Shown here one piece after another: positions 30,821 through 42,617 of a stretch of DNA of 64,000 nucleotides; the stretch's first letter is position 1, and each line of letters begins with the position of its first letter. Under the pieces are notes generated by a model that worked only from the letters and a program-made list of their open reading frames with translations, did not search any database and had not been told where the DNA came from. This DNA comes from Agarophyton chilense. Lineage: Eukaryota > Rhodophyta > Florideophyceae > Gracilariales > Gracilariaceae. Location of the stretch: positions 1,364,001-1,428,000 of the forward strand of contig JARGXX010000013.1 in assembly GCA_030374765.1 (NCBI GenBank). The letters run 5' to 3'. The position numbers and the translations under genes were made by a program.

Positions 30821-31254
30821 TGTAGTGAGAATCACTCCTTGAGAGATGCCGGTGGGATAGCTGAACCAATGGCAATGCGGATACCCTCCGAAGGAATTAT
30901 TAATTCTGCAAAGGCAGTCACAGTTAGAGCCGAACACACGGTACCCATTTACTTGAGGATAGCGACGGCGAGAGCTCCGGAGCCCAAGTACTGTTCTACT
31001 TTGGCCATTAGACTAATTAATTAAATTAAATAAACTAATCTAGTGCGACTTATTATATTACTACATTTCTAATTAATGTTCTTCTCATGTGGGGACCCAT
31101 TATAGCGGGGATCTCTGCCTTCTAAATATACCACGATACCATAGCACCAAAATCCTACAACCTTCCTCTCATAAGTATAACATCCCCCACTGGAGTATCA
31201 ATATTAACTTATGTGTATCCGACACCGGAATATTGCCGAGGGCGTTGCACTACA
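30821..31254 (-). repeat. 3' LTR of element 3
   Basis: Bounded by the inverted ends TGTAGTG (30821) and CACTACA (ending 31254). Its first bases on the minus strand (TGTAGTGCAACGCCC) resemble those of the element 1 LTR (TGAAGAGCAACGCCC), and it directly follows the polypurine tract. 434 bp. The left boundary rests on the inverted ends alone. Confidence 0.7.
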
Positions 31255-31267
31255 TCCCCCCCTCCTT
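31255..31267 (-). other. Polypurine tract of element 3
   Basis: The minus strand reads AAGGAGGGGGGGA directly before the LTR, nearly the same as in element 1. Confidence 0.8.
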
Positions 31268-31372
31268 AACGCTCGGAAACGCCGTGTTCACGTGCACGAT
31301 AATGCTAAGTAGGTTACCGTAAATACGCGCGCCAAGATGGCGTCTCAAACCGTGACAGAGGGTCCTCGCAAA

Positions 31373-31803
31373 TGTGAAGGAGGGATAATAACGGTTGAGC
31401 CCGGTGAGCCGCCGGGCTCTGAAGGATCTTGCAGGTGACACGTGTACGGTTCGACCTCAGGTGTACTCATGTAGATTATTATTTTAATTCAATTAGTGTA
31501 ATAGATTAACGCTACAGTGTAAGTGAGATCTCAGCGCCTCGCCAGTACTATTTACTTGCCTCGAGTGACGCTTCTCCCTTAGAGTACGATAGGCTCCGTA
31601 AGGATATTAAATAACCCTCTTTGGTATATTAGTTCCACCCTTTGGTCTTCAAGCCATCGTTTCCGTAGCTCCAACCTGTTGGACTACGCAGTAAACGCCA
31701 GCCCATTGCACCAAGTACTCTGGGAGTGCCGCCGTCAAGGATTCAAACCTTTGGACCCGCTCTAACACGCTACCACTGGTCGAGACCCGTACGCTGACTT
31801 AAC
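31373..31803 (-). repeat. Dispersed tRNA-like (SINE-like) repeat, copy B
   Basis: Aligns with 354-786. On the minus strand the B-box-like GGTTTGAATCC (31739-31749) follows an A-box-like stretch (31756-31772). It interrupts the N-terminal part of the element 3 antisense ORF, which shows that it moved as a unit. Ends are sharp on the left (TGTGAAGGAG) and less certain on the right. Confidence 0.55.
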
Positions 31804-32448
31804 CCGCCATCGCGTTACAACAAAGTTGAGTTTCCTCAAGTAGAATCCGACGACAGCGCTTTCCGCGATTCGAACTTCTCCGTCCTTTCCAACTACCATC
31901 CAGCGATGCCGCCGTTCGACGATCACAACCGCATCCCGTGGGCCCTGAATTCCTCGGGAAACAACAACCCGAGTGGAACGGGGGCTTTCACTGGCTCCAA
32001 TACTGCACCGCATCCCCAATCGTCTGGGTCGAATCTCTCCGCGTGGAACTCTTCAGGCCCTTCCCCTTGGGAGTCTATCAGTCCGAGTGGTTGGGTTTCC
32101 CGCGAGCTCGTCACGGCGAGGGATCCTGTTCAGGATGCAGACATATAAGCCAGGGCTCCGTGGTCCCATCCTGCGGCGGTTAACAACTCCACGTTGATCA
32201 ACTTCTATTCGGAGGGTGGTATGCTACCCGGGGACCTTCCCGTTGCCGTCGTATTATCCTTCGAGTGGAGAGCGCACATTGCGGTGGACCCTCACTATCT
32301 ACTCCGAAGGAGAAAAGAAACAATGGACGATGCGCGCGCCGTCTTGGCGAGGATCGCTTATCAGCGTCACAACCGATCCCCCAATGAGTTACCGGTCGAA
32401 CCGGAAGGCACTCTCGACGTGACCTTTTTCCGTACTTACGGCAAAGCT

Positions 32449-33082
32449 TGTCGTATAGTGGCAGAAGGTCTGACCTTTGACGTTGTCAATGTACTAAACT
32501 GACCCTGTAGGTGATGGGTGCGAGGGATCTTCGGCCATGCAGCTCCGGCCGAGCTGCCATCTATGTGTTGTCAGCCACGTGTAGTGTTGACATGTACCTT
32601 CTGGTTGAGTAATTGTTAGTTCTTGTAATTGTAATTATTTTTATTTTAGCACAGTAGTAGAGTGGCCACCTGGCACTGTAGCCAGTGCTGGCCAAGTCTC
32701 TGACACTAGGTCAGAGACCGTGCCTGGCTGGCACCTCCCGGGTGATCTGGAGAGTGCAGTCCACTGCATATAGGGAACTGCACCTCCCCCATCCTAATCC
32801 GATAAAGACAGACACCACTTGGGTCACGACTATACCTTTTGGTTCATCGTTGTTCAACTACCACACAGGCTTTCCCGCGCGTCGACGCCTACCATCGTTC
32901 ACCTCCACGGTATAGGCTACTGGCCCCGCCGTTTGTCTCTGCGGGTTTTCACGGTGCCCTGTTACCATCGAGGTTTACTACTTTCACCTTCTAAGGTTGA
33001 GCGTCAACACGCTCCCTACGTTTGAGCGTCACTACGCTCCCGAGACAAGACAGTAGCATACCCCACAGGTGATTGTACGACA
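32449..33082 (+). repeat. 5' LTR of element 2
   Basis: Begins TGTCGTATAGTGGCAG, ends GATTGTACGACA. Clearly less similar to its partner than the LTRs of element 1 are, so the insertion is older. Confidence 0.9.
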
Positions 33083-33085
33083 TTT

Positions 33086-33103
33086 TGGTCTCCCGACTTA
33101 GAA
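33086..33103 (+). other. Primer-binding site of element 2
   Basis: Identical over 18 nt to that of element 1, 3 nt after the LTR. Confidence 0.75.
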
Positions 33104-33229
33104 AGTATTTTTAGGTTTCGTCGTACCTTCACGGTTCACACGAGATTCCGAGAAGGATTGGACGCTCGTACACCTATTTGGTTTCGGGAAATCCCGCAAA
33201 GTAATACAGGATACCACTATTGGTCACAA

Positions 33230-35438
33230 ATGGAACGACCTAAAAGGAATACGCGTGGTGCGAGCGCCCCGCCAAGCCACAAAGGCCCTAAAAGAGCCCC
33301 ATCGGCTCAACCGATTCTGGAAAACCCCGAGGAGCTGCTCCGGCACCCTCGGGACAAAACCGTAAAGGTACATGGTCCGCCGCCTATGGCAACGGAACCT
33401 CAAAGGGAATCACCAATTGAGATTGCAGCGGAGGAGCTATGGCCTCAGCTCGAAGAGCGAGCGAAAGCGCTCGTCACCCTCGCGGTCGAGGATGCATTAA
33501 CCTTAAAGGAGAAGTCGGATACCCGGATGGTTCCGCCCTCAATGGACGTCGATGCATTTACCCGTATTGTGTTTGACCGAGCAGCTCAAGAGCTATCGGA
33601 CATGATACCTGAAATGGTGAAACAGTATATCTTCACAGATGCTAGGGAGCATGTTTACCGTGCTGTGCAGGACCTTTGGGTTTCCGAGAGATTCGCAGAA
33701 TCCCGACCTACACAGGTGAACATCGCGAAGCGCATACCACAAGGGTTCCAAATGGGTCATTCCACGCATTCCAAACACTTACCTACTGATAGTGAGTACC
33801 TACAAGGTCCAAGGCAGAGTCAAGAGGTCCCGGGGAAGGTAGATCCTCAAGACATCTATCTGCCACCAATTACTGGTTTCGTTCAAAAGGATACCCATGA
33901 AGGTGGTCCCAAGGACGATTTGTCTGACTCGTTGGATGAGCGACGAAGAAACCGATTAGGGAAGAAGCGGAGGACTAAGAGGGGAAAGAATCGAGAGGAT
34001 GATACAGACCCCGACTCGTCAGACTCCAGTTCCGATACGAGTTCATCGTCGGATGATGACTGTAAAGGTAAGAAGAAGAAGAAACCGAACAGGGCGACGA
34101 AGAAGTGTCCGAAAAAGAACCGAAAGGGTCAAAAGCGATACAATGAGTGGCTCGACTCTGCATCGGACACCGAAATGGACCTGGAGGTGCACCAAACGTT
34201 GAACGATATGTTTACCAAAGCGGTTGATTACAGGACTTATCGGTTGATCAACAATCTTCTGAATACAACCAAGAGGTTGCTCAGAAGATTAATAAGCACC
34301 ACAAGAAGCTCAGCTTCCAAATGGGTGACACAACCTTCACAGGTACGGATCCTATTGCGGTGATTGAGTTTCTACAAAAGTTTAAGATTGCATGTGACCA
34401 AAATGGGTTTTCCGAGGGTGCTACTATATGGCTATTTCAGTTTTACCTGAAAGGGTAAGCATATTACTTGCTGCAGGGTTGGCTCCGCGGCAATACCTTA
34501 GCGATGGATGAGGATGCTACAGATATGTTGGAGTCATTCCCAGATGTGTTTAATTTCCTTTTGGAAACATACGCCAAAAATGAGATTATCCAAGAGTCTC
34601 ATTCGGAAATCCTCGCCTACCATCAAGGTCTGGGCAAACCGAATCAGATTTTTCGCTCGCGCTGTGGAATCTGTCAACCCGCTGTGGTAATTTCTTCACT
34701 ACCTCTAGGATAAAGTCACTATTTGCCGACAATGTCGACAAAGCGATCCGTTCCCAGGTACGCCACTACCTGGCCACTAACCGGAAGGTAGACTACAATG
34801 GGCTGGCTCTATACTCCCAGGGCTTTGGGGATACCCTTCGGCTGGGAAAGAGACCAGCCGTGCCTCCAACCTCGAAGGATAAACCGAAAAGGTCGGTCTT
34901 GGAAATTGAAGACACCACAACCTCAGGGGGTAGCTCGCACCTTGAAGTACCTACAGGGACCGCTATCCACTTGGTAGCGACCCAGGGGCGGTTCTGGAAA
35001 CCTTCGACGGTAGGAAATTAGTCGTCAACGCGTACACCAAACTCGGTACAATTGCCGCCAAGTTCGGTGAGCTCGCATAGGGTGCCGGGAGCGAGCTCCC
35101 ATAACTCGCCACCCACATCCTACGCCACTGCTCCTACCAACCAGGTTTCGAAGCCTCCCTCAATGGTATCGCGAGACCCCCCAACTGGAGGCCTCGTTTG
35201 CTGGTTTTGTCACTCGCCGGACCATTTGGCAAACAATTGCGCTAACTTACCTCCAGGGATGAGAGACCAGTCGACTCAGGCTCGCATGCAGAATCACCAA
35301 CGCCTCTATGGGTCTTCAGCGCAAGCACCAAATAGGTTCCAACCCCGTACACCGGCACAGGTGAATACCATCGAGGAAACACCAAACTTGGACTCCACCC
35401 CTCCCGTACAGGGGGAAAACACCGAATGGTTGGCGTAA
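33230..35438 (+). pseudogene. Gag of element 2 (frameshifts and stops)
   Basis: Starts MERPKRNTRG like element 1 Gag. The first open part (to 34363) holds a Pro-rich N-terminus and an acidic/basic low-complexity stretch. After a frameshift near 34220-34310 the Gag core is readable (FTGTDPIAVIEFLQKF, then stop at 34456, then LRGNTLAMDEDA). A zinc knuckle CX2CX4HX4C (CWFCHSPDHLANNC, about 35197-35240) is in the last open part, which ends at 35438. The string GGGGGAAAAC just before this end corresponds to the frameshift site of element 1 with two extra G. Confidence 0.8.
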
Positions 35439-38400
35439 TGGCCGAACCCAACCTGCAAGTGGAAGGCCAATCGATACCCAGAACCGTGAAGGTGGAAGAG
35501 AACACGTCACAACCAGTTCCGGTTTGTCATATGAAGTACAATAACTATAAAGTACGGGCTTCAATGTGTTTCTCCGATCGCCTTGCGGTTCCGGTCACCT
35601 GCGTGTTGGATACGGGGGCCGACTAAAACGTCCTGAACTCCCGCGTCATACCTGAGGCGGTACTTCGGGACTTGAGCCGACCTCCCGACAACAACCCGCT
35701 TGTGGATGCAAATGAGCGCCCACTAAACCTTCGATTTATGCTCACCACTGTGGTGCAGCTCGGACACCTCAAAATAAGACTGCAATTCTTTGCTGTCGAC
35801 CGTTTACCAACAGACTGCCTACTAGGTACGAATTTCATCGACACACATGTCAAAGCAATCCTTCCTGGTTCCCATACCGTCGCCCTACGTCAGGGGGAAC
35901 GAATTTCCAAGTTAGGTAATACGGAAACCAAACGAGGATGGTTCGTCAAACCGAAGAAGTCGATATCCACCGAAACGGTCTCCAACAAAGTGCGCAGTAC
36001 CAAACAGGTTGTTATCTCTCCAATGCTCCAAATATTGGTACCGGTGTCGTGTGCGACCCCCCGGCTGGTCGTACTACAAAACCATCCGAGGTTAGCACAT
36101 CGAAACCTCACCTTGATGGCGAACGGGATTGTCGACAACATCCCAAAGAAACCCTTTAAGGTGTGTCTCAGTAACTTCAGCAGTCACGAAGTGAACTTGC
36201 CGAAAAATAACAATGTAGACAATGCACTACCGGCACCACAAGGGTTATTCACCGTAGCTCACACTGATCTCGGCGAGGTCGCCTTCGATAAGGAAGGGGG
36301 TGCGCAAATGCTTCCACAACCACAAAGGTATCGATAAATACCAACTTGGAAGCAAAGCTAACCGATAAGGCATCGGTAGACAAAGAAAAGGAACCTGACC
36401 CTGAGAGGCAATGGCAAGATACAGTCCAGATCGGTGAAGATAACGGCGAACTGCGGGGCCGTATTCTCGACCTTCCGGAGGAGTTTGAAACTATATGGTC
36501 AAGCCTTCTGGGCCAAATTAAGGCCACACAGCATCGCATCGAGCTCCTACCTGACTCGATCTCGATTTATCAGCAACCATACCGTGCCGGTCCGAAGTCG
36601 AGAGAAGTAGAACTCAAAGAAGTGGAGCGAATGCTCCAAGAAGGTGTAATTGAACCAGCCAACTCAGATTGGGCTAGTCCCGTGGTTCTGGTTCAGAAGA
36701 AAAGGGATAACCGTATGAGGTTTTGTGTGGACTACAGGAGGCTCAATAGCGTGATCGTCAGGGATTCGTACCCGATACCTAGAATGGATGAGTGCATGGA
36801 CTCCTTGGGAGATGCACAGATATTTACCACGTTGGTTGCCAAGTGTGGTTATTGGAAGGTACCTGTAGGTGAGGAAGATCGAGACAAAACAACCTTCACG
36901 TGCCATTCAGGTCTGTTTCGCTTCACGCGGATGCCATTCGGTTTGCGCAATGCTCCATCCACCTTTCAAAGGGCGCTGGACATCATCCTTTCGAAGGTTA
37001 AATGAACAACCGCCTTGGTATACATCGATGATGTAATCATCTACTACAGATCGGTAGAAGAGCATTTTGCACACGTACGCCCCGTACTAACCGTCCTAGC
37101 TGAGGCGGGGGTGAAGCTGAAGCTAAGCAAATGCGTCTTATTTACCAGAACGGTTGAATACCTGGGCCACATCATAGGCCCTTGTGCCCTAGAGGTTGCG
37201 CCGAGCAACATTAGAGCCGTACAGGAGGTCAAGTTTCCACGATCCCAGACAGACGTACGATCCTTTATAGGTTTATGTAACGTCTATCGTCGCTTCGTGA
37301 AAGGATTCGCGAAAATAGCGGCTCCCCTGAACAAGAAGATCCAGAAGGGTGAACCTGAACGGTTTGAGAATCTATCCAACGACGAAATGGATACCTTTGA
37401 GGAATTGAAACGAGCGCTGTTGTCGCCGCCAATCTTAGATTTACCGAAAACAGGTCTACCGTACACGCTGGATACAGATGCATCCCATGCCCAAATTGGT
37501 AGTTGTCTCATGCAGGAGTAGCACAACAGAGACAAATTACCTATAGGGTACTGGAGCCGCGGTATGAATGAGGCGGAGCAGAACTACACGGTAACCGAGA
37601 AGGAATGTCTAGCAGTAGTGTGGAGCATGTTGATGCTCCTTCCATAACTTTATGGTGAGCGCTTTACGTTGCGCACGGACAACGACGCCTTAAGGTGGAT
37701 CCTCGGACTCGCAGATGCGTCTGGTAGAGTTGCCCGTTGGAGTTTGAGACTTTTGGAGTTTGAATACGACGTACAGTACCGTCCAGATATCAAGCACTAC
37801 ATAGCTGACGCTATGACACGCTTAAACACCTCAGGGTTAGAGACAGAACCTGTGGACGATGACATCCCTTGCTTTTTGGTGTCATCAAAACAAAATGGTA
37901 CCGGCGAACACCTAGAAGGATGTTGGGACTTCCTGGAAGAAGGTGCCTTGCGGAACACCGACATAGCCACGCAGATAATGACCCTAGAGGAAACGAACGT
38001 CATGCCCGTAACCCGAGAGGAATTTCTACGAGAACAGGCGCAGGATGCGTACTGCAGAACCCTGCCTGACCAAATTGGTTTCAAAGGATCACCATTGGAT
38101 GTGGACCACAATGGGTACATCGTGAAAAGGTCAACCTTGGATGGCACCCTTCAAAAGGTGGTTCCGAAGGCGCTGCTCCCGAGAGTCTTGTATCGCGCGC
38201 ACTACCCGCGACTATCGGGACACCCCGGTGCCGCCAGGATGTATTACATCTTGAGGCAACAGTTGTATTGGCCTTATATGGCCCATTATGTATATACCTT
38301 TGTAGGTCAATGCGAATCTTGTGTTCGTACCCGCGGTGGTATTCGAAAGCATTGAAAGAATCTCAAGCTGTTTCCAGCAGCCGGTCCACTGGATTTTGTT

Positions 38401-39725
38401 GCGATAGACCTTCTAGGACCACTTCCCAAGACCAAGAATGGGTATAAGCACATTCTAGTGATCACCGACAGGTTCTCGAAGCTCATTAGAGCGATACCTT
38501 TAAAGGAGACGAAGTCAACAATGCTGGCGATCGCGTTCCTCAACAATTGGGTCTACTCGTATGGTGCACCACTATACCTACTTACCGATAATGATTCAAA
38601 CCTGGCATCGAAGTTCTTCGAAGCAGTCTGTAACCTCTTGGGTATCAAGCACTATTTCACTACTGCCTACCACCCGCAGACGAACGGACAGGTCGAGCGC
38701 TTTAACCATACATTGGTATCAATGCTAGGACACTATACAGAAGAGCGCCAAACTGGGTGGGATGAGCTTGTGCAACCGCTCATCTACTTCTATAACCTTC
38801 ACGTACACCGGTTAACGCAGACCACTCCCTTTGATTTGGTTCTTTCGCGACACCCCCCAGGTATTGTAGTGCAGGGAAATCATACCACCAGCACTGCAGC
38901 TGGCGCACTGACCCCTGCCCAAGTTAAGCTGAATACCCTTGTGAGTTTGAGGAGGGCTTTCAAACATGCAGAGAGCCGCCTCACTGCAGCCCAGAAGCGG
39001 TACAAGGCCGAATATGGCCGTAGGGTAACCAAAGTGGTCTCTGTATTTTAGGGACAATATGTCTACATAGATAACCCACCTCCAGGTAAAAGACCACGAC
39101 CGATTGATGAAGCGGACGATGACGCTATTAATAGAGATATCAATCCAAGCTTCTATCCAAATCAGTGGGACCTTATAAGGTATTGAACGCATCAGACCAC
39201 ACCGTTACGGTTGACCAAGATGGAATACCGAATACAATATCAATTGACCGTATTACGGTAGCACCTGAAACGGTTCAACATCGCGTAGAGGCGGGCACCT
39301 CAGCCCGAGAGCCGAGAGCGGTAGCTCTGCGCACTCGACCCTCGGAGGAACCCACCCCAATTGAGATGAATGATGAACTACAACGGGATGATCCGGATTA
39401 CAACCCTCTAACAGGGACGGAAATGGAACCTCACACGGTAACAGCAGGAGCTCCTGACCCGGCTCCCACAAACGAAGCTCACAACTCGGAACATATGAAC
39501 CCTGGAGGTGGCGTTCCCCCGAAAGATCAGGACCAAACCTCAGAGGAATTTCCCGTTGACCGTCTGGTGGGCCACACGAGAACCTACAATGGTCTGAAGT
39601 ACACCGTCAGGTGGCACGTCTGGGGCCCAGAAGGGGACACCCTCGAACCCCCAGACGCAATACCCCCACACTTCCGGATCAGGTATTGGCCCCGTCGCAA
39701 GGAGCCGATGCCTGCAGACGGCTAA
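35426..39725 (+). pseudogene. pol: Pol of element 2 with chromodomain (broken)
   Basis: Protease motif VLDTGAD is followed at once by a TAA (35624). RT: FCVDYRRLNSVIVRDSYPIP, and the catalytic YIDD near 37019 just after a TGA that replaces the Trp of FKWRT in element 1. RNase H: YTLDTDASHAQIG and LRTDNDALRW with stops at 37519 and 37646. Integrase: HHCC region near 38200-38330, DNDSNLASKFF and NGQVERFN. After a stop (39049) and a frameshift near 39165, GPYKVLNASD is followed by a short linker and a chromodomain (FPVDRLVGH to WHVWGPEGDTLEPPDAIPPH, about 39548-39700) in the same frame. Inactive. Confidence 0.88.
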
Positions 39726-40885
39726 CCTTAGACCTTCGTGGAACTCAGGCCTAAGGAAGGGGGAGAAAAGACGTCGTTTTCCGCAGAAGGTGGACGCATA
39801 TACGTGTCAGATTACCTACAAGGGAGGACACGAAAGAAAAACCAAATGTAACAATAGAGGAGACAAGAAGAGACAACAATTTACTTTAAGAAGGACCTGT
39901 CTGTTTAGGAGCAAACGAATTAGAAATACCCGTGTTACTGAGTACCCACGGAGGAAAACCTGCGGAAATGCTAGGAGCCGTCGACCTAAGAGGTAGCGAA
40001 GGAGCGGTAGCCCCGCCACTGGGGAGTGGAGTCGAAACCAAAAGAGGATGAACGAAAGGAACCGCCGTAGTAGGTTGCAAAACGGCAGGGTTCAAGTTTG
40101 CACCTAAAAGGGGATCTGTCAAAGGATCAGATGGCGCAGTAGAAGAGACGGTTGCCAGATTGGCAACCTGACGGGTGGCCAGCTGGTACATATCCAACTG
40201 GAACTGATTCCGGAACTCACCAAGTTGGTTCAGCGCCTTCATGTATTGCGCATGACGCAGCAGCAAACCATCGAGGAGCGTTAATGCAGCAACTACGGAC
40301 GAAGGCCAACACCACAATGGTTGTATCGACACAGGCTCAGGCCTCACCGACGCCACGAGTCATTCCTTGCAAGGTAGACGAAACCTGAAAGGTCGAGAAG
40401 CCAGGAAGCCTTCAGGGAAAGACGGACAGCAAGTTCACGGTCGCGACGCCGCAAATTAAGGGCAGCAATACCTGAGGGGTTGTCGTGCCGGGGGAACGAC
40501 CAGAAGGGACGGCGCGCGCAGGGACCTAGGAGGGAAATGAAGTTTGAATAACCGGGAAAGGTGCGATACCAACTTGGTTAAACAGTGGGCAATGCGGAAG
40601 CAGAATCGCAAGCAAGCAGAGCCACCACCGAAAAGATGTCCGCGAGCGCGCTAGTTACATTGCATCGCCCTCAAGACAGTCCCTACCTGAATGGTTGTCG
40701 CTCAAATCGGGCGCAGACGTCGTCGCGCGCCCTCCCAAACCGACACTGGCGCCGAGTTCTGAACGTCAAGGGATCGCGCGTCGCGCAAAGACACCACTCC
40801 GATGCCCACGCCGCTGTCGCTCGCTACAACTCTATGGTTTGATGGAAGGAGACACGGGGCGTGCCTCAAGGGTAGGAAGGGAGTC
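39726..40885 (-). other. Element 2 region after pol, possible antisense ORF
   Basis: On the minus strand 40356-39886 is open for 156 codons. Its first half is helical (LLRHAQYMKALNQLGEFRNQ), its second half Pro/Ser/Thr-rich. The place and orientation match the antisense ORFs of elements 1 and 3, but I see no sequence similarity to them. A purine-rich tract (40871-40883) precedes the 3' LTR. Confidence 0.35.
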
Positions 40886-41517
40886 TGTCGTAAAGAGGCA
40901 GAAGGGCTGACTTTTGATGTTGTCGGTATACTATACTGGCCTTGTAGGTGATGGATGCGAGGGATCATCGGCCATGCAGCTCCAAGCGAGCTACCATCTA
41001 GGTGTTGTCAGCTACGTGTAGTGCTGACATGTACCTTCTGGTTGAGTAATTGTTAGTTCTTGTCATTGTAGTTATTCTTTTTTGCACAGTAGTAGAGTGG
41101 CCACCTGGCACTGTAGCCAGTGCTGGCCGGGTCTCTGACACTAGGTCAGAGACCGTGCCTGGCTGGCACCTCCCGGGTGATCTGGAGAGTGCAGTCCACT
41201 GCATATAGGGAACTGCACCTCCCCCATCCTAATCTGATAAAGACAGACACCACTTGGGTCACGACTATACCTTTTGGTTCATCGTTGTTCAACTACCACA
41301 CAGGCTTTACCGCGCGTCGACGCCTACCATCGTTCATCTACACGGTATGGGCTACTGGCCCCGCCGTTTGCCCCTGCGGGTTTTCACGGTGCCCTGTTAC
41401 CATCGAGGTTTACTACTTTCACCTTCTCAGGTTGAGCGTCAACACGCTCCCTACGTTTGAGCGTCACTACGCTCCCGAGACAAGTCAGTAGCATACCCTA
41501 CAGGTGATTGTACGACA
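40886..41517 (+). repeat. 3' LTR of element 2
   Basis: Begins TGTCGTAAAGAGGCAG, ends GATTGTACGACA, then AAGCT as target duplication. Confidence 0.9.
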
Positions 41518-42617
41518 AAGCTCTGTATGGAGAGAACTTGTTGGAGTAATTCAGTGCTCTCTCCCAGGGTCCCACTTCAGGCGTTTCAACCAGATACCTC
41601 CGTTGGGTTCGTACAATCCTCCGTTCGGAGTTGCGCTACTTGAGGCGGGTCTCAGAACAGGATTGCCATCGCATGATTCGATTCGAGCGGCGAGCACGCT
41701 CCCGATTCGGGTACCTGATTCCTTATCATAGTCTCGAAGTTGAACGGATGCATCCGAGATTTCTTACAGGACGCTACATCCAGCTCCCCGCTTGGTGGAG
41801 TCAAGTTGAGGTCCCTCGAGGGTGTTTTGTGGAGCTTCCGCCTGTGGCGACATATTCTTTCTCGCTCCTGACGAGTTCCTCGAATACCGAGATTTGGTCC
41901 ATCTTCGCCTCAGAATGAACTGTCCGTGTTGCCGCGTTTCTCCTCTCGGATGCTTACGACCAATGTCGGATCTGGTATCTACCGCAGCGACTGCGATCCT
42001 GGATGAGACAGATTGATATGTCCGTCCCATTGGGGTCCCAACTTCACGTTGATGAGGTTACTCACATCCTCGACATTATCGAAAACGTCAATTGGGACGA
42101 GGTTCCGCAGAATCAACATGCTAGCAGTCGACCTTCCTCGTCCGACAGGTCTCCTGACCGTCGAAACCCACGAGCTGGGGACTTCGTCTTCTTTGACCCC
42201 TGGGAGGTTGTGCTCACAAGCGCAGCTCACGCTGAAGCTCTTCGAGAGTTGTATCGCTAAATATCAGCTGGGAATCCCATCGGGTTTGTCATTTCCGACG
42301 ACTTCGTCCAACGGTATAGTGCGGGTGATCCAATGGTGGATAATGAAGGTGGGGAGATCGCTCCCGTTGAACCGGGTTACCCATTGATGGCTGACGATAA
42401 GGCGCCCGATATCGCGAAGACTAATGCGGATGCTGCTACAGCGGAGGTCAGCGTTGACATAGGTGAGATTACTTCCCAAGTCGCAGCTTTGCGCGCTCAA
42501 GTCCAGTCCATGGGTGTTATGGTTCCGGATACGACTGATGTCGGGGAATTGATCGGCGCTGCCGCTCGTTACTTCCAGGATACTCCAAGCGGAGCTGGTT
42601 CTTCCGCAGTAGCTTGA

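Larger units (their letters stand above)
32449..41517 (+). mobile_element. Ty3/gypsy chromovirus, element 2, decayed (9.1 kb)
   Basis: LTRs of 634 and 632 bp start TGTCGTA and end TACGACA (perfect 7-bp inverted ends). AAGCT is duplicated at 32444-32448 and 41518-41522. Gag, protease, RT, RNase H, integrase and chromodomain are all recognisable on the plus strand, with many stops and frameshifts. It shares the primer-binding site of element 1 but is otherwise quite diverged. It landed in the antisense ORF of element 3, so element 3 is older. Confidence 0.93.
31337..42617 (+). pseudogene. Antisense ORF (aORF) of element 3, interrupted
   Basis: This is the homologue of the element 1 antisense ORF, in three pieces: 31337-31372 (ATG, reads MASQTVTEGPRK, then cut by the tRNA-like repeat), 31804-32448, and 41523-42617 after element 2. 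Joining across the element 2 insertion keeps the frame exactly. Conserved blocks: MLPGDLPV, ARIAYQRH, WVRTILRSELRY, GRYIQLPAWW, GCFVELPPV, YDQCRIWYLP, GDFVFFDPWE, GDPMVDNE. Four in-frame stops are present (32146, 41547, 41916, 42258), but no frameshift in about 1.7 kb. The 41916 TGA aligns to a Trp in element 1. Function unknown. Confidence 0.75.
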
